Part shown: piece by piece, positions 1 through 12,467 of the stretch
Layout of the letters: each line of letters begins with the position of its first letter
Position numbering within the stretch: position 1 is the first letter of the stretch
Origin: Penelope pileata
Lineage: Eukaryota > Chordata > Aves > Galliformes > Cracidae
DNA length: 64,000 nucleotides
Assembly (NCBI GenBank): GCA_013396635.1
Contig: WBMW01005104.1
Span: forward strand, 664,843-728,842
Direction of reading: 5' to 3'
Notes under the pieces: model-generated
Database searches by the model: none
The model's input: only the letters and a program-made list of their open reading frames with translations
What the model was told of the DNA's origin: nothing
Position numbers and translations under genes: made by a program

Positions 1-2402
1 ATAATAGCTCATTTCTTGCTGTCAGTCAGTCCCAAAGTGAACAGAGCTGACAGATGTTGATTCTTTCAGATTTTCCCTTTCCTAAGGACCTTGACAGCTT
101 CTGCTGCAGGAAGAACAAACTTGTTTCATTTTTCTCCTTACCTGTTTACTCCCCCAATAGCTGTCCTCTCTCTCACAAGGAGACCCAGATTCGGTTTGTA
201 TCAAGCAGCATCAGTACCTTAGCCTCAGTTCACTGAAAGGGATCCGAGGAGCAATGCAATGTGCTGCCTGTCCTTCTCTCTCTGCTGTGTGCTACAGCAA
301 CCAGCTTTCATGCATTCATCTCAGAAGTAGGTAGGTATGACAGGAAAAGTGTAGGGTAGGTATAGATATATAGCGATACGCTGCTCAAAAAGAATGCAAT
401 TAGATGGCAGCTACAAATCTACAGTACCTGCAGAATGTATACCAGCAAAATAAAACAAAAGCAAATGGCAAAGAAAGGTTTTGCGAGTTCAGTGGTAATA
501 AATAATTGGAACTGAAAGATCTGCATCTGCATCCTTGTTGCTATTTCATTCAATTAAAGCAAAACAGAATTTGTATCTCATGCAGTGTATGTACACAGTA
601 CTATGCAGCTTTTTGAGGCCGGATTACAAATTCTTGCTGAATCTAGAGGAAACACGGCATGTCCAGATAGTTCCAAGGAGTACGTGACTAGGAGCCAAAT
701 AGTTAAATCTCTTTGGTAATTTAATTTCTTACAGTAGATCTTCCATAAGATAACACTGAACTGACTGTTACCTGCACTCGCTGAAGGGTGATAATTCATG
801 GCCATTCTGTTTCTTCCTACTGATGTCTGTATGTGAGGAAGGAAGCTGTGGATTAGCCTGCTTCTGTGTGACTGTTTTGTGTATTTTAGTTGTGAATTGT
901 GGGGGCCTAAAATCTTACCCAGACAAACAAAGCGCATTTATTTTTTTTCTGGAAAGTTCATTAGGCAAAAGCTTCACTAGCTTAAACCTTTCTCCAGTTC
1001 TCAGAAGAACTCTATTTTTTTTTAATTTCACTCAGATTGATAGATTTTAGCTGAAATGTGTGGTAAACAGTTAGGAGCAGAGCTCTTCCTGTAAAAGGCT
1101 GTCTGTCCTGAGAAAAATGCAGTTTAGTTTACAGCCTACAATAATCTTAATGAGATAGTTCATGGAGAGTCTGTCAGGAAAATCAGCTCAGCATCTGTAT
1201 TCCATTTTTAAACAGCATATATTATCTATCTTCCTTTTCTCCCTTTTTGTTGACAGAAGTATGATGCTTTCCTTATCCTATACTGGCAAAAGCAACAGAA
1301 AAAAAAAGCAGTTTCCTTTTCACGCATCAGTTCGGGGAAGGGATTGCTTCTGGGAAACTGATCCACACCTCTGCTCCTCCTGCTGCTGATCTCCATCCAG
1401 CTCGGCTCTCCTCGCCCTGCCTCGTGCCCGAGCTGTGTGCCACCGCCAGCTTTCCAGCTCACCGAGCTCAGGAGCCCTACATCCCAAACATGCTGATTCA
1501 CCTGCCTGCTCCTCTGAGGGAGCACAGCATCCAGCAGCAGGCTGCCTAGCTCATTTATTATTTGGCACTTAACTCAGCCCTTTGCAAATCCATCTATGCA
1601 ACAATATTTAGAGCTAGGCAAAATTCAAAGAGTCAGGATCAGGAAGAAAATTGTTCATGGTGAAGGAAAAAGGCTGTATTTGTTGGATAGTACTTTAACC
1701 ACTGCCTTTCCATATCTATTTCCCAGCTCTTATTTTTTTAACATAGAATAAATGGTCTCAATCTGCCTTTACATTTAAGTTATTCTATGTGAATATAATA
1801 TTCTGCTTTTCTGTCTGAGCAGGCACTCTTCCATATGAATGGCAAAATGGATAGGAGATCGCAGTCGTTAGAGAAGGAAAAGCTGTGTTAGACTGGAGTC
1901 TATCATCCTCTAAGGGTGTGCTGTAATACCATGACAGGGGCTGTATCAGATATTAAATTGATATTAATACAGAGGTATTTTACATTATCTGAAATTATAA
2001 TGAGAGAGCACCCTGGGAATGGATTTTTCACTGGCATGGTAGTCCTAGGAGCGAGAGGCAGTGCCCAGGAGCGGACTGCCAGTGAGCTGATGCTGCTTGT
2101 GCCTGGCCAGCTTCAGCCCTGGTGTGTGGGGCTGCCAGCCTCCTGGGTGGCTCCTGCACCACCCCATGTTCTCGCTGGGTTAATGGGAAGGGGCAGATTC
2201 TGTCCTTAGGACTTGGTCCAAAATCCATCAGAGGAAGGAGAGTTTTACCTTTGATTTCTGAACAGTGCTCACTGCTTAGATACGTGTCTCTGCCCCAAGG
2301 GCAGGAGGCATGGGGCAGCTGCAGGCAGTAGGTCCTGCTTAGCCTCTAAGCGTTTGCTGGGAGAATGAAAAATCCCATGGCATGTCTGCAGCAGAATGGA
2401 TA
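1..2402. other. Intergenic, nothing recognised
   Basis: AT-rich unique sequence with a GC-richer patch at about 2040-2330. The open frames are short, start and stop at random, and show no motif. Confidence 0.6.
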
Positions 2403-2775
2403 TAGAATCATAGAATAGAATCATAGAATCCTTAGAGTTGGAAGGGACCTTTAAAGGTCATCTGTCCAACTCCCCTGCAATGTACAGGAACATCTACAGC
2501 TAGATCAGAGTGCTCAGAGCTTGGTCCAGCCTGACCTTGAGTATCTCCATGGATGGGTCTTCTACCACCTCTCTGGGCAACCTGTTCCTGTGCTTCACCA
2601 CCCTTACTGTAAAAAACTTTTTCCTTAAATTCAACTTAAATCTCCCCTCTTTTAGTTTGAAACCATTTCCCCTTGTCCTGTCACCACAGACCCTGCTAAA
2701 GAGTCTGTCCCCTTCTTTCTTGTAGCCCCCCTTAAGATACTGATATAAACCTTTTGGCATCCTGGCTGGATTCAA
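2403..2775 (-). mobile_element. CR1 LINE 3' end (about 370 bp)
   Basis: The left edge is the reversed tail microsatellite (ATAGAATCATAGAATAGAAT), followed by AGTTGGAAGGGACCTTTAAA and GGTCATCTGTCCAACTCCCC. Read on the minus strand, the body encodes the C-terminal end of the CR1 second frame (GLYQYLKGGYKKEGDRLFS, KKFFTVRVVKHRNRLPREVV) and then the 3' UTR. It is 5' truncated at about 2775, as usual for CR1, and cannot move. Confidence 0.93.
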
Positions 2776-5700
2776 AATTAAATGGATGTTTAATTCAAAT
2801 TTCTCATGCATTTTAATTGATGCGGCTTTAACTGATTCCTTGCTTCTCCCAGATTTTCTCCCAGATAGCTTTGAAACAGCCCTTTAACTGTTCCCTTGCT
2901 TCCTCTTCCCCCAGACATCAGGTAAAATGTAGCATTTAACAGTATGTTAATTTTGTATTGCGCATTAATACGGTTGTGGAAACTGGCACCATAGAAATAT
3001 CCTCTTTCATAACTATTTTCTGTAGATTTTTTTCATCAGAATATGAAACCATAGGAAATAAATGCTTTTACACTCTACTGATGGAGATGATAGAATTATG
3101 AGACAAGGAATATCTTTAGTGAAGTGCTTTAAACTCTCAGAACAGTTTTTTCTCTCACAATACTTGCAACAAAAGTACATTACACCAGGTGCCCTGGTTT
3201 CATTTCTACATGCTGTCTTCTCAGTGGTTTCACATAGCTTAGAAATGGAAAGTCAAGCTCCACGGCATACATTTGCTGCTGATGGGCATAAATATGGGGT
3301 AGACTAATAAAAATACCACATTTCTTCTCAATACAGTATACATTTCCAGTGCTGAGTAAATACTAAACGCAGTGGCTGAGATATCCTGTTACTAAGGCAA
3401 CCAACTCCCATGTTATCTTTAAATACATATATACTCCCTATGCTATTCAAGAAAAAAGTTCTTGTCAAGATCTAGTGAACTGAATTCTTGATGAGAGCTG
3501 TCTTATAAAAGACTAAATGTTGTGGGTGCCTTAGATTGGACTTTTGGGTTGACAATAAGAGTAAGCACAGAAGTAAATATAAGGAATGATGATTTCCAAG
3601 TAGCAGTGTTGGCTGACTTGTACAAAATAGGTGTTAGGACTAAACTTTTCTAGGGCATATGGATGCCACAATTGCCTTCAAAGAATTTATGTCTTTTAAT
3701 GTTTTGTTGCACCTCCTGAGGCAGCTCTTCTTGCTCGCTGTATTAGACAGACCAATGTGTTTCTCAAATCTGGTAATTCTTGTTAATAATGAGCCAAAGC
3801 AAGTTAATTCCCATCCGTATGGATTATAATGTGTAACCTCTAAATCTTGCTGTTAGTTTTTATTTCCATGTAAATATTTTCAATATTAGAATACATCATA
3901 TAATACGCAAGCGTGTATAGCTCAGTGCTGCACCAAAAGAGTCACTAAAGCGCTACTTAACGCAGTAGTTCTCGTGTTCACCCTCTCTCTCACTTACCCC
4001 AAGAGAAGTGTCTGTTCCTTATCTCACATCATGCAGTAATGCCAGGGGGGCCTTATCCACGTCCCTCAGTAGGTTGCTTTCTCTCTGTGGCTTGAGTCCA
4101 AGTAGTTTCATCTTTTTCTAACATCTCAGAGGTGACACCATTCTGTCCTGTTTTTAGAAACCACCAGTGATATATCAAAACTGAGGAGAACCCTTGCTCC
4201 TGAGGAAGCTGTTCTAGAAGAATCTTTTTTTAACCCATTTCTTTCCCAGCCTTTAAATATCTAATTTCTTTCTCATGCTTTTCAGATACTGGCCTTGCGT
4301 GGTCATAAAGGCAGTGCTTGTAATTAGGGAAACCCTTCATTCCAAGCACAATTGATGCGGTTCTTTGGCCAATTATCCCCCAACAGGGATAATAGTGTTT
4401 TATGACCCTTAAATCTGAAAGTTAAATATTTTAACCAATGTGCTCAAACCCAGTACTTAACTGTAGTGTAAATGAGGTCTGTCCCATACAGCCCTTTCCT
4501 TGCTCACCCACAGATGCTGGAGCAGAGCACCCTCCCCTTTGAGGCCTCCATCCATCTGGAGTTTCCAGCACTTGTCCCTTTTCATCAACGGTAAGCTCCT
4601 TGCTCTCAAAACCTACAGGGAACATGGATTATGCATGCATGGAAATGGGATTTTTAGTAACAAGTGGCCAAATCCTCAGATGTCTCATCTAAAGACATTT
4701 GTGCTTCTAGTGAGAGGGGGGGAAAAAAGGGCTGATCCCAATAAGGAATGTATTTCTAAATTAATAATAACTTAAAAAAACCCGTCATGTCTGAGATACA
4801 TTAAAATATAAGGTGACATTTGAGTATGTGCTTTGGGTCAGGCTCTGGTGCTCTGAGGCACATTGAGTACTGTTTTTCTTGCAAGCAGTTCCATTAATTT
4901 CAGGGACCCAGTTATGAAGTCAGACAACACTCAGTGAAAGAAAAGATGTTAGAAATCAGCCTGTGGTATTTGATGGTAATTTGATTTCTGTGCTGCCTAC
5001 CAGACCCAGTCACCTCATTCTGCTTTCACCACAGTGCAGCATCTCTTTCATAGATGCTGTCATCTCTAGACGGCTGTCAGCCTTTGTGATGAAGAATATT
5101 AGAATAACACTGTATCTGTGTCAATAAAGCCCATATGCACCCATTTGTGAGCAGGGTGATTCTTGTAAAATTCCGTGGCAATTTTAAGTTTGATATTCAG
5201 GTTTCTGTGACTATGGTAACTTCTGTGCATTTGCATTTTGTAGGCTGTGCAGCCACGAAACTGCATAGGAGATAATTGATTTTCTCCCTCAAGTAATTTG
5301 GTGCTCTTCACTTCAGAGATCATCCTTTGGATTATCGACTCCTTATTTTTAGTCATTTGCAAAATGATTGCCATGGCTATGAGATTCGCAAACCTGTCAG
5401 ACTTTTGGCTTCTTTTCCTCAAGGTTTGCTTCTTGACCAGGAAGATTTTAATCCTCTTATACTTGTTTAAAAAAAGAAAAATAGCTAGCTCTGCTGGCAC
5501 CTTCTCCCATAAGGCTGACATTTCAAATCAGTTCTTTATCAACACATGCTTCTTGCTTGCCTTTGCGATAGCCTCAAAAATATTGCAAAGAGCTTGGTCA
5601 GTGATGATAACCTCTGCAAAGCACTGACCTACAGCAAGGAGAGGAGTGTTTGCAAATGACTGCAGCGTATTTGCAAATTGTGCTTGAACTTAACTACACT

Positions 5701-6724
5701 GTTGCCATTTTCAATTTTTCATGGTTGGGCTAACACTTTGTTTATAATAGTTCCACCCCGTTTTTTCTGTGTGTTTCAAATGAATTTCTAACTTCAGCAT
5801 AAAACCACACTCTAGGCTAAGTAGTGCATGCACTGCCTGCAATTATTTGAATTATTTAGTCCAAAATTTCAAAACAGTCAGAACAGCCTTCAAAGATCCA
5901 GTGGAATGGGTGTTTTTGTTTTGGACTGGATGGTCTTTTAATGACAAAAGGTGAAATTTGTGTTTTATAAACATTTCACCAAACATCTTGATAGCTATTT
6001 ACCTCTTAAAGCACATTGGTTTCTTATGTTGCTTTTCAAAGCGTTTAGGACTTCACAGAAGTGGTAGTGATAATGCAAATGTAACAAAGTATTTGAGTTT
6101 AAGATACTGCTAGTTCCCTGTGTTTTCATGCTGCTTTCATAGCAAGAAGGTGCTATTTATTGGTGCAGACTCCACAGTTCTAAAACACCACAGGAGCAAT
6201 AGGAGTGAGTCAGTGCTTCCATTAGCATCTGCGGTTTTCCCTTTTGTGCCTTTGATGATTTCTCGCTTATAGTTGAAGTAATCATTGAGTGGGAAGGATC
6301 TGGTTTTGGTTTTGCAGTTGTATCTGACCTAGGCAGAGGGGTGAACATGATGGAGCTCCTGCAGTATCTCCCATGGCAATAGTCTGTTAGTTTCCATGTT
6401 GCATGTTCCTTTGTGTGCAATCAGCTCCCTACTGAGCTCATCATCCTCTGGAGAAATGACAGTAGAATTGTGATCCAAAAATGTAGATATAGTTTTTCTG
6501 ATGTCCCTGTCATTGTTTCTATAGCACTGGAGAAAGATTGATATGAAGGCATGGTGTTTTGGGACAAAAGAATAAAGGCTGTGACTACCAAGAACTCTTT
6601 TATTCCCTGTAGAATTTCAGCAGTATTCATGCACATGTGTGTGTATACACAAACCTCTCATTTTCCTCTGAATAAATAGTTTTCTATTTATGATGCTTCT
6701 GCTCATCCATCTGTGAGAGACTCC
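2776..6724. other. Intergenic, nothing recognised
   Basis: A 140-codon open stretch on the minus strand at 5099-5521 starts with ATG, but no domain is recognised, and one such stretch is expected by chance in a window of this size and composition. No RNA gene or repeat was recognised. Confidence 0.6.
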
Positions 6725-7280
6725 AGAACATCCCTGTTTGCTTTAGAAGGATTGTGAATTTCATTAGTCCTAAACTAGCCCTGACAGATAAGTGTCTGGT
6801 CTCAGCCTCGTATTTCACTGGCAGTGGCAATTCTGCAGTCTTCTCAGAAAACTTGTTCCATTGCCTAACTTTTCAAATAGTTATAATGTTTTCCTAATAT
6901 TAAGTCGAAATTCCCCCTTGCTGCATCTTAAACCCATTAGTTCTTGTTCTGTCCTTGTTCTCTGATGAGAATAATTGGTCTACGTCCTTTCTGTAACAAC
7001 CCTTTACATATTTGTAGACAGTAATGCTTCCCCCCAGTCCTCTTTCCTCTAGACTGAACAGGCTCTGTTCTCTCCACCTTTTCTCAGAGGTCTTATTTAC
7101 TAACCCCTTAATCATTTTTGTTGCTCTCATATGAACTCTCTTCAATTTCTCTGTCTGTTTTAAAATGTGATGCCCCAAAATGAATGCCATTCTCCAAATG
7201 AGGCCTAGCCAATGCTAAGTAGAGCAGAATAATTATCTTGCTTGTTTAACATGAGATATTCCTGAACATGGCTCTCACCC
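6725..7280 (-). mobile_element. Old CR1-like LINE 3' fragment
   Basis: The minus strand, with many substitutions, encodes the conserved end of the CR1 second frame: VHMRATKMIKGLVNKTSEKR, FSLEERGLGGSITVYKYVKG and DVDQLFSSENKDRTRTNGFK. The flanking non-coding parts are also alignable by eye. Divergence suggests an ancient CR1 subfamily. The boundaries are approximate. Confidence 0.8.
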
Positions 7281-10200
7281 CCTCTGTGAAAGCTTGGTGA
7301 TCTTGACTCGTGTCCTGTTTGTCATCTTTTATAACGCCACAGAAAACAGAAGCTTGCTAATGCAACACTTTTACAGCAAAGAAATATATATTAAGTACCA
7401 ACTTATTAATTATCCCTTATTCCAAAGGAGAGGCTCTCCCCTCCCTGCCTGCTTGCACTGCTGAGAACCACACAGAGGGGCCTAGGAGGCTCTGAGGTCC
7501 CTCACCTCGCAGCACAGGTGCTCCTCACCATAAGACATGGTACTGCAGCCTCACGCCCCTCCTCTCCACGCTTGCACAGGGCCATGGCCCACCACTGCTT
7601 CCCACCGCATGTCCTCTGACGCCTCTCTCTGCCACTGCCGCCTGCTGCTGATGGCAGCCCCTGAGGCGGGGACACGTTCCCCACATGCTGCTGATGGAAA
7701 CCACTGCTCCTCTGAAAGGCTACAGTGGCCCGAGGCAGTGACAGCTGCCAGCCTCTCCAGGTTATGCTCAGCAAGGAGGTTTCAGCTTGGATTTCATTCT
7801 CATGCAGGTGTGCAGCTGACAATTTCACCACTGTTTCCTCACATCACCACACAGCTCGCCAATAGTGCTCAAGGGCAACCACGTGTTAAGCCAAGGATGG
7901 CTGCTGCAGGCCTAGGTCATGGGGTGGTGCCTGGGCAGCACTGCTGAGGGCCCACCTGCAGCTTCAGCCCTGCACACAACAATTTCTAGTGAGGATCCAC
8001 CATTGCTCTTGGGCTGGTTTGTACCCCAGCAGGCATGCACAACTGTCCTAAATCCAGGAAACATCAACAAGCCGGGGCCTTTGTATTTAAAATAAAAAAG
8101 CACATTAAAAAGTAAAATATAGCAAATATTTTAATATTTAATATAGTAAAATATGCACAGTTTCTTGCCTCTTTTTCAGATCAAAAGGGAAGTTTTCATG
8201 CTGATGTATGTTAACACAAACCTCCTCATGCTCCTTATCCTGTTGTGCTTTGATTAGTGCCATGCTCCGTATAGAGAGCAGGCTTTCAGCTGGGAAATCC
8301 AAGGCACCTGCCTAGTGCCAGTGTCAGTTTTTAGTTTGCTTTCTTCTGGATTGTCTGGAGGTTTGGCTTTTAAAAGAGCTCAAGTTCAGCTGTACAAGTG
8401 CTCCTGTTCAGCCTGCCAGAAGTGCAGCCTTGTGACTTGTCCATCTGTGTTCCCAAGTCTACTGCACCTCTGGAAGTCTGCAAAGAGCAGATGAGAAGAG
8501 GTCTGGGGAGGACCAGGGAGCTGCAACCAGTGTGCTAGTGACAGAAATAGTAGTCGGAGGAGGAAGAACGCACTAGTATTTTGAGTCATACCCAGGGAGT
8601 AGAGGATATATCTATCTTAATTCAGAAACAGTTATCAAAGCAGTGGTTTTGTTTTGTTTCCATGACTGTGCTATGAATGCTTTGCTACGCATCATTTGTG
8701 ATGCTTGTTTGGGCACTTAGTAGGAAAGATTTGGCAGGAACTGCTCTGGGCATCGAGGCACTGCAGCAGGTGGGTGCCTTGGCTGTGGAAGCACCGCAGG
8801 CAGCAGCTAAGAATGTACCCCCAGATCCTGCCCCAGCTCCTGTGCTGGTGGGGGTTAAGGTGCTGACACCCCCACAGTTCTCCTGGAGGGAGCAGGAAGC
8901 CTGGTGTCACACTGTAATGCCAGCTGCCGCCATTTTGCTTTGATGCCTTTACCAAAACATGGGCTCTGTACCTTACAACGTACACATGTGATGCAGGGAC
9001 AGCGATGCTTTCCAGGCAGAGCTGTGTGACATTAAATGTCTAACAGACTGAGGGGCTGAATCCAGACACCCCCACCTTTGCCTTTGCTGAGCTTGGACCC
9101 AGCCCCAGAGATCTCTGCCATGAAGGCACTGCTGAAGATTACTTCTTTCAAGGTGCAAGACCTTATCTGCTGACACACCAATTTGTCTGCAAATAATTAA
9201 AAACTCAGTGAGTGAATCCTGAATAAACGTTTCACTTTTGGACCTGGAGGGAGAGCGCAAGTGGCACAAATCCGCCCACCTCCCTGTCCCTGCAGTCAGC
9301 AGAGGCGCTGGGCCAGAGCCTCTGCTTTGCTGAGTCTGTTTGCCAAGGCAGAGTGAGGCACCCTGGCTTCTCCTCTCTTGGCCTGGCTTTCAGCCCAAAT
9401 TGCAGCCACCAGGGAGCTGCTCCGGATTGTAGCACTTAGCAGCATCTCCAAGGCTGTAGCCGCAGTGGATACAGGCAGAGAGTGGTGTGGGCCGGGTGCT
9501 TCCCTGTGCCCTTCTTTCTCCTGCTTGTCTCTGCCTGCCATACCAGTGTGCCCCTTAGAGCAAAGCGGGCAAAGGAGCCTGAAGATGCACATCAGTGCTG
9601 ACGATCACTCATGCATGCAGGTAGCACAGCTTCTCTCTTTTACCTCAGCACCTTTAAAGCGATGCAGAGAACATGCCCACAATTTACGAGCTGAATGTAG
9701 TCGGCATCATTGACTGCTACATTTTTCCAGATCGGTGCACCAGTATGCTGCTTAATAGACCCCTAGCATAATGTGCAGCAGTACAGAGCTCTGTACCTTG
9801 GAGCTAAAGCTGAGGAGACAGGAAGAGATGAACGGTACAGTTGTTTTTCATACTGCACACAGTGAAATTGCACAGGAAGTAAGTCACCTTCTGAAGAGAC
9901 TGGATACCAGAGGAGTTGTCTTTCTCAGTTAAATTAAAAAGAGTGATTAAATGCCAGATAGCTAGATCATGTGTGGTAGATACTACACAAGTGCTTTTCT
10001 TGCTAGGGAGCTGGCCATATAAGTTACCTGCTGACTTTGAAATGGCAGGGAACGTGTGGTTATAAAAATCACTACCGCTAATTTATTTTCTGGCAGAAGA
10101 AACAGAAACCAGCTTTGGTTACTCTACACAGTGCTAAAATACTGTGGCTTGTAAAGAGCACCTGAACACGTGAGGACATGGTGTCTGGGTTGCTCTGTGC

Positions 10201-12347
10201 TTGACTGATGAATTTGCGTGGCAGAAAACCTCATGCATTGAGCAAGGAACCATGAAACACAAACCTGGCTGACTGCATTGTCTGCTGTCTCTTTTGTCTT
10301 TGCAGTGCACTGCCTCTGTATGGGACGCTGGATGTGAATAATCTGACTTAAAGCAGGAGCAAGGTGTCCTCAAACTTCTCAAATCCAGCATCTCTTTGGC
10401 ATTTCTTGTTGGCGAGGGTCAACACAGCTGCTAGAGGAAACCCTTTTCCTGCAGTATTTCTCTTGCTGTCTGAATGCTGACCCTGTTTTGTATCAATCAC
10501 AGCAGGTAAACTAGACCAGAATGGTCCCTCAGTGCTACATACCAATTTCTTTAAATCAGATCTTGTACACTATGCAAGATTTTTTTTCACCTTTTTTGTC
10601 CCTCTCATTTGTTACCAGATAGGAAGTTGCTTATATTTAGAGGATAAGTACAATTCATTTTAAAGATCATTCCACTCTGTATCAAAACCTTTCCATTCAT
10701 CTCAGCAAGTGTTGGCGATTTCATAATCCTATCTACAAGGGGGCAGCCCTATAGAGGGAAGTACTTGTGTTGTGCACACTCGTTCCACCTCTAAGCTCTC
10801 TGATTGTGGAGGTTAGCAATTTCCTCTTTGCAAAGATTTGCCTCCCTGCAAAAATACATGCCCGAATGTTGAAATAGTTTGGGGATCCACTGGAATTGAT
10901 CACCTGCACAAAGCTTCTCTCCACAACCCTAATTTCTTCATAAAGAGGAAAGAATGAGTGTATCACAGCAGAGTAAAATTGTCAGTGTTACTGCCCCACG
11001 TAAACTGCTTCATGCAGTCAAGGCCTACAGTGGGACTTGACACCTACAGATGGGCTTCCCACTCAGTGGGAAGTTTTGGGGAGTTTCTTCATGGGCTCCT
11101 GCTCTTTCAGACTTCCAGTGTTACCAGAGTTCAAATTCTCTGACTCAGTGGAATAGAAGTTAAAAATAAATGAGAGGGCTGTGAACGTGCCTGCCTCGTG
11201 TTCTGAGACAAGGAGAGAAGTGGAAAAGCTTTGTTGTTCAAATTGGTAGTGTGCAAATGCTGTTCTTCCCTGTTGGTCTTTTCTTACTTCTCTGATTCCT
11301 GTCTGAATGCAATACAGGAAGCAGAAACGCTACAGCCTAGTGTTTTGAGTTCACATCAAAAGCTAATCAAGCCAACTTACCTTTCTTTCCACCCTTATAA
11401 ATGACAGAGATAACCTTTGTGGAATAGGAAGGGCTCAAACACTTGTTATTATAAGATGCTTCTTTGAAATACAGAAGTTCAGTTGGCCATATCTACTTTA
11501 ATACTCAGTTCACTTGATAGGCTATCCGTAACCTTTTTACAAAATTTTTAAAGTATGAGCGGGTCAAGAAGCCCCTCAGTCTTTTAGAGATCAGCCCCAA
11601 AAGCAAATTCCTTCTAAATCCAGCTATTCCAGTTAGTTCAACTTGGCACAGCCACTACGTCTACTCTCCCAGACCTTAAAAGATAATTTATAACAGAACT
11701 TTGAATATTTCCTGGCTCAATGCATTTTTTAATATACTGGATCATTTGCATCAGTGTCTCTGTTCACCTTATATTTCATGAGCAAGTAAATTGTGGAAGG
11801 TTAACCTTTTCTGTAAAAAAATAGGACTTTATGTGAAAGTCAATATTGGCACAGTCTACAAAAGAGCTGTGTCTCAGCTGTCTGGGTGAATGTTTTGTCT
11901 GGCCTTCCTTGCAATTCTTTGAGTTGTACTCAGTATTTCTTCTTCTGCTCCTTCTTCTTTTAAGGCTGAAAAAAAGAAATTTCACAAACTAATATTAGTA
12001 TCACGTTCTCTAAATTGCCAAGTCATGCTCTGGCTAGTTTTCTTCTTCTGTAGTACTTTGTGCCATGTTGAACATTTATGCTTATGACACATCCCTTCTT
12101 GTGTAATTTATAGTATTTAAAAGCTCGGATGATCTTGTGGCTTCTTGGTTCCTCAGTGCTTAAGTGGGCTTTTGGCTCATAACAGCGATTCCAGATCTAG
12201 CAGGCAGCCGCGTGCCGCTGCAGTGCTTGGTGGCTCCCACACTCATCCAAGGACGTAACTAGCAGTATGAAAGATTTCTCCAAAGACTGATGCGTGCAAT
12301 TAACTGAATTACTTCAACAGGGTGTAGATAGGATAGATTTAAAGTGG
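7281..12347. other. Intergenic with GC-rich patches
   Basis: GC-rich blocks at about 7440-7970 and 8740-9560 stand out from the AT-rich background and contain many CTGCAG/CAGC words. They carry no recognisable coding frame, LTR boundary or promoter element. They may be old degenerate repeats that I cannot name. Confidence 0.5.
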
Positions 12348-12467
12348 AACCCGTTACTGTGCCAGTGTCTGGATGACAATCCTGCTGTGCCAGTCAAGGG
12401 AGAAGAAAATCCTTCTCTGCCAGTTCTCAATGAAGAAATTCTTGCTGTGACAGCAGATCTAGCTTGC
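12348..12467 (+). repeat. Four-unit diverged 30-bp tandem repeat that keeps an open frame
   Basis: Four units of exactly 30 bp start at 12348, 12378, 12408 and 12438. The second and third begin AATCCTGCTGTGCCAGT and AATCCTTCTCTGCCAGT; the first and fourth are more diverged (AACCCGTTACTGTGCCAGT, ATTCTTGCTGTGACAGC). In the plus frame this gives ten-residue units NPAVPVKGEE and NPSLPVLNEE, flanked by NPLLCQCLDD and ILAVTADLAC, inside an open stretch from 12294 to a TAA at about 12504. I do not recognise it as a gene. Confidence 0.7.

Noticed and set aside
3905..3985. A tRNA-like A box (GTATAGCTCAGTGCTG) suggesting a tRNA-Ala gene or pseudogene
   Set aside because: No matching B box (GGTTCRANNCC) or acceptor stem pairs downstream, and the region does not fold into a cloverleaf by eye.
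5099..5521. 140-codon ATG-initiated open frame on the minus strand
   Set aside because: No recognisable motif or codon pattern. In 128 kb of six-frame AT-rich sequence roughly one or two open stretches of this size are expected by chance.
7502..9713. Overlapping open frames on both strands in GC-rich blocks
   Set aside because: High GC content lowers stop frequency in all frames. No frame stands out, and no start context, splice signals or domains are visible.
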